Positions 42,137-55,679 of a stretch of DNA of 64,000 nucleotides are shown piece by piece. A model generated the notes under the pieces. That model worked only from the letters and a program-made list of their open reading frames with translations. It did not search any database and was not told the origin of the DNA. Origin of the DNA: Exophiala sp. HKRS030 (lineage: Eukaryota > Ascomycota > Eurotiomycetes > Chaetothyriales > Herpotrichiellaceae); contig JAHWDD010000004.1 of assembly GCA_023897205.1 (NCBI GenBank), positions 1,426,001 through 1,490,000 of the forward strand, given 5' to 3'. The position numbers and the translations under genes are program-made. How positions within the stretch are numbered: position 1 is the first letter of the stretch; every line of letters begins with the position of its first letter.

Positions 42137-42515
42137 GGTCTACAGGAGCAAGCCCCAAGGAAGAGACGTCCTTTGCAAGAACGAAGTTGGATATGGAGGG
42201 GCAACTTCAAGCTTGTGGTAGAAATGCGATCGGTGCGATTCTTTTCTTCCATGGGCGCAGTTTGGAGTTGGAGAAGCAATTCACTGAAGTCATAAGTGAC
42301 TAACTCGAATTGGCAATATCTTAGTGGCTGACTAAGTTGTCCGCATGGGAATTAATTTGATCCGCAGGCAAACGCGTCTGAATCAAATGATAACGCGCCT
42401 GTGCCTGCGCCCGCCGCACCGTCACCACTGACATAGGCTGTGTCCCTCATCGACACCACGTCGCAACCACTTTCATGCGCATTTTCTGACGGACATAGCC
42501 AATACCAGCGCTATC
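42137..42515. promoter_or_regulatory. Divergent promoter CTP1 / SMC6 with an MCB-like element
   Basis: 379 bp between two start codons. ACGCGT at 42372-42377 is a perfect MluI cell-cycle box, 138 bp before the SMC6 start, and a variant ACGCGC follows about 20 bp later. MBF-type factors use this box for G1/S genes, many of them in DNA replication and repair. Confidence 0.5.
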
Positions 42516-45500
42516 ATGGCGCCAGAAAAGCGCTCGGCACCCTCTGATAGCGATGACGAGAGCGACGCCGACCAACGTCGTGCCAGGCACTCATCGTCCA
42601 CACCCTATGGCTCAGAGGTATACTTCAAGTGGTATCATGATGGTGGCATTTATTGATATTTTCGTAGTCAAAGCGACGAAGAACCAACGACAAGTCCTCT
42701 ACCGCTCAGCATCCCGATGCCTCCAGCGAAGTAGACGAAGCAAGTACTCCTCCATCGGATTTCGGCTCTGACGCCGACGAAGATAATGGGGAGGCTGAGT
42801 TGGCTGCCACCCAGGCCATTGAAGACAGAAAGACCTCGAGAAAAGATCAGAATAACGAACCTGCTCTCCATGGCATCTTGGAAGAAGTAAAAGTGACCAA
42901 TTTCATGTGCCACGAAGACTACGAGTTTCACTTGGGACCGTTAATCAATTTCATCACCGGAAAGAACGGCAGCGGCAAGAGCGCGATCTTGACTGCAATT
43001 GTACTCTGTCTTGGAGGAAAAGCTTCTGCTACAAATCGTGGTGCCCGGCTCTCGAATTTTATCAAAGAAGGCAAAGATCATGCGACTATCATATGCAAGA
43101 TCAAAAACCAGGGCGACTCAGCTTATATGCCTGATTTGTATGGGAGTACAATACAGGTCGAGCGGCACATCTCGCGAACCGGTGGTAGTAGTTTCAAACT
43201 AAAGTCCGAAAGAGGCCGGATCATTTCGACCAGGAAAGCTGACCTGGAAGAAATCTGCGACCACATGATTTTGCAGATGGAGAATCCTATGACTGTCTTG
43301 TCCCAAGACCAGGCACGACAGTTCATCTCGTCATCCAGCGCGGCGGAAAAATACAAGCTGTTCATGAAAGGTGTGCATCTGGAACAACTCGACCAAGATT
43401 ACCGTATCATCGAGGAACAACAAGAAAACATCCATGCAAAGATCGAGACAATCCGTCCGGATCTGAAAGATTTGCAGAAAAAGCATGAAAGTGCAAAGAA
43501 TAAGCAGGAATTGTCGCGCAAGTATGACAGTATGCTCGATAAATTGCGTGATTATCGTCGACAGCTTGCCTGGGCTCAAGTCGCCGCCAAAGAAGCTCTG
43601 AGAGAAGACTATCTCCAGCAAATCCAGGAAGCTGATACCAAGATCCAGGAGGCCGAGGCCAAAGTCGGACAGCTCGATCAGGTGTTTCAGCAATCCGAAC
43701 TAGCTGCGTCTGCTGCAGTTGAATTCTACAGTGATGCTGTAGCTGTCGTTACTCGGCTTCAAGAAGAGAAGGCAGAGGCAAAGGCAGACCAGGATGATAT
43801 AAAAAAGGAAACCCATGATGCTCACGCCGAACAACGGAACATTCGCTCGGAGTTGCAAGCGGCCGACGAAACAATACGCGCCAAGACCCAAGAAATCGAA
43901 CAGGAAGAGCAAAGACTCGCTGAGCTCAATGGAGGTGGTGCGGCAAGGCGCATTGCAGAGCTTCAAAATGCCCATGAAGCCCTTAAGGAGGCAAAGCAAG
44001 CAGAAGACGATCATAAAAGACAAAGAAATGAACGGGAAGCAGATATTGAGCGTATGGGGGGTCTCGAGACAGCCGCCCAAGAGGCACTTACAAACCATCA
44101 GGAGCGACTCAGGCAACAGAAGAACAATCTCCAGCAGCTGAGCCGTAATCGTGCCAATGCTGACTTGGCGTTTCATCCTAACATGCCAACGCTGTTGAAG
44201 GCTCTTGCAACAGACACAGGGTTTCAAGAGCGGCCCATCGGTCCCCTCGGCAAGCATGTCAGACTTCTCAAACCCGAGTGGTCGTCCATCATTGAGAAGT
44301 CTTTCGGTAATACTCTCAATGCCTTCATTGTGACCAACAAACGTGACGAAAAGCATCTGAGCGATGTCATGCGACGTGCCAAAGTACAAACCCCGATATT
44401 CATGATCAACAATCAGCACCCAATGGACATTGCTGCTCACGAGCCTGATGCCCGATTCGATACGGTATTGCGAGTTCTAGACATTGACAATGAACTTGTG
44501 AAGAGACAATTGGTCATTGCTCATCACATTGAACAGAGTATCTTGATTGCAGACATGTCCGAAGCTTCTGAGACATTATTCGGGGGACGACCGCTCGAAA
44601 AAGTGAAGCGCTGCTACTGCTTCAGTGCAAACAGTAAGCTTCGTGGCGCATGTCTGTTTTACCGTGGTGCGCAAGCAGCACAAGATCCGGTGCACGAATA
44701 CCTTGGAACTCCGCGGACGAAGACTGACGTCGAAGAATCTATCCGGAGGCAGCAAGCTCTCATTGCGGAAATGAGTGAACAGCTGCGCCGGCTGGAGGAA
44801 GAATACCGTTCTGCTCGCGATCACCATGTGAAAGCGCAGCAAGCGCTTCTACGTCACGACAGGGCATCAAGAGACCTAAAGATTGCCGTGCAGGAAGCTG
44901 ACGATCAGGTGGATCGACTAAATGACGAGATCAAGCAGGATAACGCCGAAGAGGGTAGTTTGGAAGTTATGCGGAGCACGTTGCGGGACGCCCAAGAGCA
45001 GAAAGGAATCCATGAAAGTTCTTTCCAGGACGCAGTAAACAATCTCGATGTCTTGAAGGGGAAGCTCAGGACCGCCACTCGACAGCTGGCTGAGTTGGAT
45101 GCTCGTATCGCAGAGGCTCAAGAAGCAGCAGACGAAGCACAACGCCGAGCGCAAGAAGCTGATAAGAAACGAGCATTTGACCAGCGCGAGAAACAGCAGG
45201 CTGAGTCTCGAGTCCAGGACGGTGTGGGGGACCGTGAAAAGTTGGTGAGCAATCTAGCAGACTTGGACGACACGATTGCCGCATTCACGGAGCAGGCTCG
45301 GCAAGTTTCAGAGAGGGTTAACATTCCCGAAGGGGAAACCTTCGAGAGTCTTGACAAGCGCTACAAGAGATTATACGAGGACTATCGCAAATATCATGAT
45401 CGGATTGGAGATCGGGAACAAATCGCTGCTGAGGCGACCCGGTGCAGAAAGGCATTTGACACTGCACAAAGGGAGTTGCAGAGTCTCGAGAACTTGCGAG

Positions 45501-46052
45501 ACAAGCTTCAAGAAACGATGCAACAGCGTAAAGAGCGCTGGAAGCTGTTCCGAAGCTACATATCAGCCCATGCAAAGGCCCAATTTGGTTTCATGCTGAG
45601 TGAAAGAGGCTTCCGGGGCAGACTGATCATGGATCATCATCAAAAGCTGATGGACTTGAAGGTGGAACCCGACATCACCAGGCGTGACGGTTCAGGAAGA
45701 AGCGCTCGTACCTTGTCGGGTGGCGAAAAGTCCTTCTCGCAAATCTGCTTACTGCTTGCCATTTGGGAAGCAATGGGGGCTCCGATCAGATGTCTAGATG
45801 AATTTGATGTTTTCATGGATGCGGTGAATCGAAGCATCAGTGTAAACTTGCTCATCGAGGGCGCTCGACAGAGTATTGGACGACAGTTTATCTTGATCAG
45901 CCCTGGATCGAAATCAGACATCCCGCGAGCTCCGGATGTCAAAGTTAATGAGTAAGTCACTGACCTAGCACTGAAAAAGATCCATACTGACGTTCACCAG
46001 GGTTGCTGCACCAGAGAGAGGCCAAACAAGACTGGTTCTTGCATCAGCTTAG
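42516..46052 (+). CDS. SMC6: SMC6, structural maintenance of chromosomes protein 6
   Basis: Three exons (42516-42617, 42668-45951, 46001-46052) encode 1145 residues. An acidic, Ser-rich leader with a basic KRRR cluster is followed by the head: VKVTNFMCHE and Walker A GKNGSGKSAI (about 132-141). Next come a long coiled coil, a hinge (about residues 480-660, with GFQERPIGPLGKHV), a second coiled coil, the ABC signature LSGGEKSFSQ and Walker B IRCLDEFDVFMD. The last short exon gives the usual ending PERGQTRLVLASA. SMC6 pairs with SMC5 and Nse proteins in the complex that handles recombination intermediates and repair. The third exon is needed for the family ending; reading on from exon 2 would give an early stop. 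Confidence 0.95.
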
Positions 46053-47353
46053 GCTCGAGGTATTGCACCTGCACTCGTAAGGCAGCCTATTGTGGTATGA
46101 AGCAGCACGAAGATGCGCAATAAATCAGGTGCTGTATCCGAGCTCGGGTGTCTTGTCACAGTCGGGACGACAACCTTGTGTATCCCAAGCGGCTAAGCAT
46201 CGCCACGTGAGATGACGGCCTTCGATTACTTGGTCGGTTTGATGGACAGCCGTATGGACCTCGATCCATTCAGTAATGCTGCTAGACTCAGTACAGTCTT
46301 GTGCGACCGTACGTGTTCCGCCGAGCCTCTCTACATCAATCATTGCTCGATCCCGTCATCTTTTTTACACCAGCCAGTTTATCCTACGGCCTCCCAAATA
46401 TGTGCGTTGCTGGTTTTGTTGGCAAAACAGTGTATCACCTGTACTGCCGTGCTCTAGCCCTAGCCAAACTGACCCGACCCTCTGGACCGGTACGATATGC
46501 CCTTCCGCAGTGAGCACCCGATGCTAGGTTTTTGCTCACCGATATTTACTTGACCACCACCGACATAGCATAATGATAATGGGGCATAAAACGTTTGTCT
46601 TTCAGTTACCGACATGCAACTTTGGTGTCTGTTGGCACACAGAAGAGTATCTTGCAGCATGTTCATTGCCTCATCCTTTCCATACCGAAAGATGTCGACT
46701 GGCGTACACAACCATCAGCAATTTTTAGATTCTGCGCCGCAAAGGGTTTTGACGTACAACAAGCATGGAACCGGGGCCTTGGAGACGTTTTTTGGGCTTT
46801 ATAGAATGAGCGACTTGCAACGGAAGATTCTAGCCAGATTCCTGTCTCACACCAAGCCTAGCAAGACGAGAAATTGCGGCTGTGTGCCCCCTTGCGTTAG
46901 GGGAAGGTAAGCCTGGCAGCTCATCCGCACTCAAATCACTGGGACACCGGGTAACTTTCATCAGCTGTCCTTGCAAAGGACCACAGGGTCCTGGCGTGTG
47001 TCCGAAAAGCTGTGTGTGTCCGTGCAATTGATATGCAACAAGCCAGGAGCTTAAGGAGGGCCTATGTTACGGTTGTGACGATTAGAGGCTGGATGGGAAA
47101 GGGGCCAATATGTCGATGGTCTTCGGTGTGATAACCCACTTTGCCCACCTTAGCCTGTGAAGAGTACAGCCAGTCTGACCATGTAGTCGCTAGAGACATA
47201 CATATGTTCTTTGTCTGAGTGGAATTTACAATAGAAACGTATGGAAGGCCACTGTTGGAGGCAGCCTCGCACCGACTAAATACTATAGGCCAAGGCTGAA
47301 GATGGCCGCAAAAGGAATAGTCGAATCAAGTGTCTTGGCGGCACAAGGTTCCA
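46053..47353. other. Intergenic, SMC6 3' region to DHH1 upstream
   Basis: About 1.3 kb with several short open frames and no recognisable gene. Confidence 0.4.
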
Positions 47354-47356
47354 ATG

Positions 47357-47780
47357 GACCAAGTCACTAACAACCTGCATCACCGCCATCGCTATTCGAA
47401 AACCACAATTCAGCTTTCCCACTTAGAATCTCTCAATTGACCAACAGCCTCAATCTCACTTGACCTACTAGTCCCAGCCAGAATCACTTCTGACCATCTC
47501 ATTCTACCATACAGAGACCAATTCCTCTGAAAGATTCACCACTCAACCACAAAGCACGAGGCAAACACAAGTCGCTCGCCGACACAAAAGGCTAACAAAC
47601 AAAGCCTGATCCTCAACTTCACTCTCCCCTACACCGCCTGCGACCTTCTCCTCCGCGAGGGCGTGACCCTGATTTCGAGATCGAAAGTCTTCACTTGAAG
47701 CACACCTCCATCTCTGGCGCACATACGTTGCCCCTCCATCATCATACCTTCATAACAAGCCACCTCGAACTAATCCAAAA
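47357..47780 (+). promoter_or_regulatory. Long ATG-free, G-poor 5' leader of DHH1
   Basis: No ATG occurs on the + strand between the one at 47354-47356 and the DHH1 start at 47781: 424 bases where chance gives six or seven. The stretch is rich in C, A and T, with CAC/CTC runs, like an unstructured leader kept free of upstream starts. Confidence 0.55.
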
Positions 47781-49319
47781 ATGACGGACGCTTTAGCATC
47801 ACAGCTAAACAAGACCTCGTTAAACGACGGTGCAGACGAGAGCAATTGGAAAGAGTCACTCAAAATCCCCAACAAGGATACTAGACAACAGACTGAAGAT
47901 GTAACGGCTACGAAAGGTCTCGATTTCGAGGACTTCTACATCAAGCGCCAGTTGATGATGGGAATCTTTGAGGCCGGATTCGAAAAACCCTCACCTATTC
48001 AAGAAGAAACCATTCCAGTTGCCCTGACCGGTCGAGACATCTTGGCCAGAGCGAAGAACGGCACCGGGAAAACCGCGGCCTTTGTCATTCCTACCCTCGA
48101 GAGAATCAACCCGAAGAACCCAAAGACGCAGGCGCTCCTGCTTGTCCCGACTCGAGAACTTGCCTTACAAACATCACAAGTCTGCAAATTACTCGGCAAA
48201 CATCTCGGCATCAATGTCATGGTCACCACTGGTGGCACTGGTCTGAAAGATGATATCATTCGGCTGGGAGAGACGGTGCACATCATCGTCGGCACACCTG
48301 GCAGAATCCTCGATCTTGCAAGCAAAGGTGTTGCAGATCTATCTGAATGCCCCATCTTTGTCATGGACGAGGCTGACAAGCTGCTGTCACCCGAGTTCAC
48401 CGTGGTCATTGAACAACTACTTGGTTTCCTTCCCAGAGATCGACAGGTCATGCTTTTCAGCGCAACATTCCCCATGATGGTCAAGACATTCAAAGACAAA
48501 CACATGCGCAATCCTTACGAGATCAACCTTATGGACGAATTGACGCTCCGCGGTATTACTCAGTTTTACGCTTTCGTCGAAGAGAAACAGAAGGTTCACT
48601 GCTTGAACACTCTGTTCTCCAAACTCCAGATTAACCAGTCGATCATCTTCTGTAACTCTACAAATCGTGTCGAGCTCCTCGCGAAGAAGATCACCGAATT
48701 GGGATATTCTTGCTTTTACTCTCACGCCAAGATGCTGCAGCAAAACCGAAACAAGGTCTTCCACGATTTTCGTGCTGGTGTCTGCCGAAATCTGGTCTGT
48801 TCCGATCTTCTCACTCGTGGTATTGATATTCAGGCTGTCAATGTGGTGATCAACTTCGACTTCCCCAAGAACGCCGAGACCTACCTCCACCGAATCGGCC
48901 GTTCTGGTCGTTTTGGACATCTTGGTCTGGCCATCAATCTGATCAATTGGGACGATCGCTTCAACTTGTACAAGATCGAACAAGAGCTTGGTACCGAGAT
49001 CCAACCAATTCCCCAATCCATTGACAAAAAACTGTATGTATATGACAGCCCGGAGAACATTCCTCGACCGATGCCTCCTCCGGCTCCGGCTTCTAGGGCC
49101 AATAACGCTCCTATGATGTCAGCAAACGCTTCCATGAGCCCTAATGCGAATGGTCAAGGCCAAGGTCGACGACAATACAATCAATCCAATGGATATGGAC
49201 AACAGTACAACAATCAAGGACGAAGCGGATATAGGGGTCGCGGCCGCGGTCAGGGTGGTCGAGGTCGTGGTGGCTATGCTCACCAGGCAGCAGCTCCTGT
49301 CGGTCAAACTGCACAATAG
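47781..49319 (+). CDS. DHH1: DEAD-box RNA helicase Dhh1/DDX6
   Basis: A single exon encodes 512 residues. All helicase motifs are present: Q motif (FEKPSPIQ), AKNGTGKT (91-98), [20 protein letters not shown] (196-199), [24 protein letters not shown] and HRIGRSGR. The [11 protein letters not shown] and FPMMVKTF stretches identify the Dhh1/DDX6 branch, which drives decapping and translation repression in P-bodies. The C-terminal 90 residues are low complexity: Pro/Met, Asn/Gln, then RGG-type repeats ([16 protein letters not shown]). Such tails favour RNA binding and condensates. The kinship is clear, as sequence identity to other fungi is high in the core. Confidence 0.96.
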   Translation: MTDALASQLNKTSLNDGADESNWKESLKIPNKDTRQQTEDVTATKGLDFEDFYIKRQLMMGIFEAGFEKPSPIQEETIPVALTGRDILARAKNGTGKTAAFVIPTLERINPKNPKTQALLLVPTRELALQTSQVCKLLGKHLGINVMVTTGGTGLKDDIIRLGETVHIIVGTPGRILDLASKGVADLSECPIFVMDEADKLLSPEFTVVIEQLLGFLPRDRQVMLFSATFPMMVKTFKDKHMRNPYEINLMDELTLRGITQFYAFVEEKQKVHCLNTLFSKLQINQSIIFCNSTNRVELLAKKITELGYSCFYSHAKMLQQNRNKVFHDFRAGVCRNLVCSDLLTRGIDIQAVNVVINFDFPKNAETYLHRIGRSGRFGHLGLAINLINWDDRFNLYKIEQELGTEIQPIPQSIDKKLYVYDSPENIPRPMPPPAPASRANNAPMMSANASMSPNANGQGQGRRQYNQSNGYGQQYNNQGRSGYRGRGRGQGGRGRGGYAHQAAAPVGQTAQ

Positions 49320-51188
49320 TTCGGGGGAACTATCCGGCGTTGTTTTGATCTAGCGATTGTGTTTTTTTTTGTTTTCTTTTTACGGCGTTCGACCTACCAC
49401 CATGATCACGAGGGTCTATGATATGCGAAATGCGCAAGCTTGGAGTTCGATTGATCATGGCTAATACAGGCTTCTATCTTCTACCGGATCTGTACAACAG
49501 TGTCCGTATGGGTTTTTGCTTTCTTCGCGTTGGGCGGGGCGGAGCTTTCTGGATGATGAAGATCGGGTATAAAAGGCTTTTTCGTCCCGTGGCATGCGCG
49601 CGGGCTTCGCGAGCATCGATGACCGGATTGATCATGACACTGCATTGTCATGAAAATGGGCCGTTTCGTTTTCTTGGAGTGGCTGATGAGCGTTGCTATC
49701 CACAAAAGGAAGGGGTCGAGCAGGTCTCAAGATAGGCACGGCAGGTCTCCATGGCGTTTGTATGGGCTTTTCTTCTTACCTCCATGCTGATGGCATATCA
49801 ATCACCCAGTTACGCGACGACACTTTCATTCTCCCCTACGACATGAAACATTTGTTTTCCTTCTCAGAATCATCACGACATCCCAAGGTTGACGTGCCAA
49901 GGCATCATTACATCTTTACTACGACGCAACTACCAAAACTCTCACACACCCTACTCCGCATCAATATCATTGAAGGTACGGACTGTTTCGACCTTTTCTT
50001 CTCATCATCGACGAGGGCAATGATAACGATAATGGTTTTCCATTTCACCACCACACCCACCACGATTCCCATTACCGCCATCACCCACGATTCCTCGACT
50101 CTGTTCCTCTCAATGCCCCCTTCCTCGTCAACGTACTAGATACGCCGAGGAGAGGCTAATCCTCTGGCCATCATTGTATCTTCTCGACCACATACATCCA
50201 CTGGCAATCAAAGTTCTGCCATACATACAGCAATAGTCTTGTACTTGCCTTGCCGCGGCGACGCCCGATTCTATCTTTTATCGATGGACGTCAAAAGTAC
50301 AAGCACTCTTTTATTTTCTTGTGTGTACGCAAGCAGAAAACAACACAAACGTTCACAAGCGCAGCCACAGCACGGCACATGCAAGTTTCAACCTTCAGAT
50401 CAAGACAGACTTGTGATGGGGAAAAAACACAAAACAAACAAAAAAAAAGAATAGGAGGGAAGCCGAAAAAAAGTCGGAATGCCGAGTTGGTTGAGGTCGA
50501 GGTTTGTTTCCTTTGATGACTCGCCCAACCATCAAGAAAAACTTTACTCCGGTGGACGTGCGAGAGGAAGACTCGGCCGATGACTTGGACAAGGGCAAAG
50601 TCAATGGCTTTTGAAGATCAGGACGAAAATGAAATCAGAATGAAAAGGACGAGGATGCTTAGCACTCTTACTCGCAGAGTTTCCGGGTTCGTTGGCAAAG
50701 GTCCAGGGAAGATTTTGGGGGGCTGTCTGCTACCTCGAGTTCTCATCGCTGTAAATTCCCTAGCTAGCCAGCCACCTATCTTGGCCTCTCCAAAAATGAA
50801 CAAGAAAGCCATTCTTCCCTCTGTCCTGATGACCACCTACTTTTTCCCTTTGACACTTTGGTTGGTTTGATTCTTGTGTGTGTGTGTGCGTGTGTCCAAT
50901 GCCTCGATTCTTCTATGCCCTGGCGGATGGGAAAAGAGTCAACCGCCCTCCCTACCCTGCGCCGCCCACAACTACAAATTCTATCTCGCTCTCGAGACCC
51001 TTTTCATTCTTTTCCAGTGAGAATCCGCTGTCCATCACACAAGACTACTCCCACTGACCGTTCTTTCAGATGTCACCAAGCAGTTCAACAGTAGATGGAT
51101 CCACCGACACACCAATATCCATCGCGACGACCAGGTAAAATTGAGGACTGGGAAACACCAAGACCGAGGTGAAAAAACCGAACAGGTC
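49320..51188. other. Convergent intergenic region, DHH1 / POM152
   Basis: 1.87 kb between two stop codons, with T- and A-homopolymer runs and a TG repeat near 50877. Short open frames are present but none is supported. A long DHH1 3' UTR or an unannotated non-coding RNA is possible. Confidence 0.4.
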
Positions 51189-54100
51189 TCAATAGGTCAA
51201 CCTCTTTTGCCCACCATTCTTCCCGGGCCCACCACCGGAATTCTTGTGGCTCGGTTTCGTGTACGAGCAATATCTGTCCTTGATACTGACGACCTCGTAG
51301 ACACCCTCGTCGCTGGCACGAATCACCTTGGTAAACGCATCGGAGGTGTCGTGCCGAGTCTCCAACACTTTGGGAGCAGAGCGGCTGCTTCTTTTGGCGT
51401 TTTCGGATCGTATGTACCTGTTCCCCAGAGCAAGAAGTGTTAGTACTTGTACTCATCCAGACAGTCATCACAAACAGGATCATCAAACCGAAGGGGCGGA
51501 GGAACAAGAAATGAGGAAGAGAAACATACGTAAACTCGAATGGTGGCGTTCCGGTAAATGAAAAACTGATGTCGACTTCTCCACCCTCGTGGATATCGCT
51601 GACCAGAGTCTTGCCGCGGCCCATTTCGACGGTCGGATAAGGGTGAATGACCTTTTTGATCTCTTTTCTCGCTCGACATTTGCCATTACCCATGGCATTG
51701 TCGCTGACACCAGTGATTACAAAATCACCAGGGGACTCGGCGAGACGTCTGAACTCGTTTCCAGTAACATGAGCCTTGCGCTCACGACCTTGAAAGGTAT
51801 AGTAGACGTCAAAGGGTGGTTGGCCACTGAGGGAGAATGACACGTGCTCCCCGACACAGAAATCGTCGTGCGACTCGAGGGCGAGGATCGTAGGTGGGGA
51901 CGACACGAAGATGCGCACGGATGAAGGGTCGGATTCGAGAATACTTTCGCAGCCACGGCTGTCCCTCACAGACCGGATTGATACGCTGTGCGTGCCTAGA
52001 TCAAGCGTGGATCGAGACAAGGGCCATGCGTACGTGCTAGACTGGATGTCTTTCTGACGAATGATTTCCGGTCGTGAAGAAACGCCGTGGTGGACAATGG
52101 CAATTTCGATACTGAACGGCGGAACACCGTTGAAGGTGATGGGGATATTTTCGGTTTCCGCTTCGACGCTGGCTGTGAAGCTTGGGTCGTCCTTGCAATA
52201 CCCGTACGTCTTGCCAGGCTCGCTGAACTTGGCGCTTGGCGGAGCATACACTTGCTGCTTGACAACGAGAGGTTTGAAATGTCTCTTGTCGTGTGGGTAG
52301 CGATTGTCGCTGAGCTCGTTCAGTGAGTAGGTATATTCTCCGGCTCTACTCGTGTCGAGGTTGATCGTTGCACTGCTCCCAGCAAAGCTGCCCTCCTTGT
52401 TGCTTACAGCTGCTGGGCCTTTTAGTGGCTCAAACCTCTGTTGGTATTTGATGTGATAAGGTCCGTTTCCACTGAAGCCCAGGAAAAGGGAAGATTCGTC
52501 ATTTTGGCAGACCGGAGGCTTTCGTACAGATCCGGCGTTGTCTCCCTGGACATCGGAGTCTTTTATGGCCATTGTCGGTCGAGGTATCCAGGTAACTTCG
52601 AACGTGTTGGCTTTGGCGTCAACCACACCTGGGCAGCTGTCGTGTACTGAAATGATCTCATACGTTCCTGGTCTGTCAACTGCAAACACCGAGTTGGCAT
52701 TAAACAATTTTTCTTCGAAAGAGCTGTCAGGGTGGTCCAGGTTTCGAATGCGGACAGCCCATGGGGAGTTGCCTTTCAATCTGAGTGGCAATTGAATCGT
52801 CTTTCCATCCATCGCCAGTGTTGATCGTTTGCCGTCAATCTCCCCGAAGCCTGCGCGAGGCTGTTCGGGTCTAATCTCGATTTTTCGTTGATCTTTCAAA
52901 GGAGTCCGGCAACCTGATTTGTCCTGAACTCCGGTTAATACAACATCATAGGCTCCTCCTTCCTTGAAACCAGGGAAAAAGATCGTATGCAGGTCCTCTT
53001 CCGATTGGACGCTATGCTTCTTCCTCTTGCCGCCGTGTACGAGCTCATAATCAAGCTTCCATGGTCCTTGGCCAGCCAATGCCACTTGTACCGCGACAGG
53101 TTCATCGAGACAAGCCTTGATAACCTGCGCGTTAGGGTGAAAAGCTGCGGATGCTGGTGGCATGATATCTTGCTGGAAGACGTAATCCTTGTCTTTCAGA
53201 GATCTCGGGCCATAAACACTATCTTCAATCTCAAGGACATTGTAGATATAAGAGCCGGCCGCATTCTCGAGGAGCTCAATTCCACCACGCATACCAGAAA
53301 ACGACTGTTGCTTGACACGAGCCTGACCTTTATGAGTAATGGTGTATCTCACTTTGAAAGGTGGAGTGCCTGTGAAATCCAAGTTCAGTCTCATGCCAAT
53401 GGGAATTCCAGCACACTGGTCAAAAACATCTTCTTTCTCGAGAGCGAGGTCTGGTTCTGGAGGGTTGAACAACAGACAAGAAGAGGGCTCCACGATCTCT
53501 CCATGACAGAATTGGCTGTCGATTGACTCAATATTGTACCGTCCAGGTTTTTGCACCTGCGGCCGTGACCGATCGTTGACCATATCGAAACTGAATTCTT
53601 CTGTGGGCGCGTTCTCATCTTCGGTGTCCGGATGAAAGGTGTATTTAACTTTCAATGGCCAATCGGACGGAGGTAAACGGCTTGCTGATTGAATACTTAT
53701 TGGGAGACCGGTCGATACTCCTCTTCGTACAGGTATCAGTCCGCCTTGCTTGGAGTCAGGGAAGTTCAGGCCGATCCGAGGTCTGTTATGAACAGTCAGG
53801 CTTTGAATTCGAGGAGCGTGAGGGTTCTTTGGGTTGCTCGAATCGTAAGTCACTTTATTTCCTAGGCCATCTTCCACCTCTTCTACCGTATACGAATAGC
53901 TTCCATTCTGATGGAGCGACTCATTGATTTCAAAGGTTTCAGTGGTCGACCTGGTCCAGCCCATCTGAGGTCGGTTGAGATCCACCACTGCCTGAGCGGC
54001 CTCCTCTTCAGAAACATAGCCTGAGTCTGGACGCGGCTGAACGTTCTGCACAATTGAGCTTAATTGCTTGTGATTGACAGTCTTGCTGTACTTCACTTTG

Positions 54101-55143
54101 AACGGAGGCACACCAGACAGTTGCAATGCCACATTGCTGAGATCTCCTGTGCACCGATTTTCTGAAACGGTTGAGATGGAAGCCTTGGGACATTGCACAA
54201 CTGCAACATCAAAACTCCGCTTTCGCACTTCCAGTTTCGTCGTGTCTATAACACGATGGAGCTGATATAGCCCTTTTTTGGATACAGGATATCGCAAAGT
54301 TCGAGGACTGTTAGTCTCGGACCTGGGGATTCCTGCATCAGCATGCTTCTTCATTTGCTTGGCTTGCTTGCTGCCGATTAGAATTGTTTCCACCTCATTT
54401 GTGTCGAGATCAAATCTTTGTAATTCGATTGAGATGGGAGTTGTCTGATTGATTTGGATGGGTATATCGATAGTTGGATTGGAAGAATCCAGACAAAATG
54501 ATTTCTTCTCGGGGTTCAGGATCGCCGAGCCCTCCGGGAGGATATGAATGATTTGCTTTCCCAAAATGATGGAAGAATTATGTAGAATGTCGGCGGGCTT
54601 GACTCGTGTCTCTGAAATTGCAAGTTCCCTATCATATGCAACCTTGACCAAAGCTCCTAACCAGGACATCAGCGGAAGGGGGATTCTATACATTAGAAAG
54701 GCATTCGCGATAGCATGCAAAAGCCATATTGTGAAGGTGGTCGCAAATGAAAACTCCAGCCAGGGAATTCTGAAGGCAGGAAGAGCCACGAAGAAGGCAG
54801 CATCTATTCCTATCCATTTCAAGAACAGCCATGTCGAGTCAAGGTCGTTCTCCACACCGAACGAGTTGTATAGTCTCCATGCAGTCAGAGCAATGTAAAA
54901 GGCGAAGACATAGAATCTTTGCGACGGAGCGTCCACTACTTCTGTCGGGATAAATGGCTGGCCCGTGGACCTGGCATCTACAGGTACCTTCGTTGGCTGC
55001 TTCGTGGCGGGCACGGCTCTTCGAGAAAATGGCGAACCTGGCGAGCCAAAACTCGAGCCGTCGTCGGGATTTGAGGTACGGAAACGAGGCTGTGTTTGGG
55101 GAGTAGTGGGGAAGGCCGACCGCAGTCGCGGCGTTTCGTTCAT
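51189..55143 (-). CDS. POM152: Nuclear pore membrane glycoprotein POM152
   Basis: Two exons (55143-51530, 51417-51189) give 1280 residues. A Pro/Ser-rich nucleoplasmic N-terminus is followed by membrane segments at about 75-180. The rest is the lumenal part, built of repeated Ig-like domains with the recurring GxPPFxVxYT pattern (for example [53 protein letters not shown]), typical of Pom152. The short last exon completes the final repeat and ends YCSYTKPS...QKRLTY. Pom152 anchors the pore complex in the nuclear envelope, and its lumenal arms form a ring. Without the last intron removed, the frame would run on into unrelated sequence. Confidence 0.94.
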
Positions 55144-55679
55144 TGCACCATGCGGCTGTGAACAGTCCTCCTCTTATGATTGAAATGTATTGTTCTCGTG
55201 GTGTCAATCCACTCAAGGATGTTGCAGGTCTCGTGGTGCAGCGCTAAACTCGATATCGTGGTTTGAATTTGTTGTGAGAGTGGCAAGATATACAGCTGAT
55301 GCGGCAATCTACAGAAGTAAATAGTGCCGGCAGCGCAAAATTGGTTGTTAAGTTGAACAAAGAAAAGATCCAGTCCGAGAGAACGAGAATGATTTCCTCC
55401 AGACGCAGTCGCGTTTTCTCCAAGCGCGTCATAGTGCAGAATCGCTAGCCTTGCCAGCCTCGTCAGCCTCGTCAGACTCTAAAGGGCTTGGCGTTGACTG
55501 GCAAGGCTGTGGTGACCCTGGAGGACTCGATTCTCCAGATCACAGCAATGTCCGATTTAAAGGTTTCGACAGCTGATAAAACTACTCTTTTTGAACATCT
55601 TCTAAACATGTGTTGCGTACTCATCATCATTAGTGTGCACTTAGACATACACACTATGTCATTTATCGTTGATGCAAGA
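55144..55679. other. Intergenic, POM152 promoter
   Basis: 536 bp. A 9-bp unit (CAGCCTCGT) is repeated in tandem near 55455-55475. Nothing else seen. Confidence 0.4.

Noticed and set aside
43700..44440. 246-codon reverse open frame opposite SMC6
   Set aside because: Leu/Phe-rich complement of a coiled coil (Gln/Glu/Lys codons), a usual artefact.
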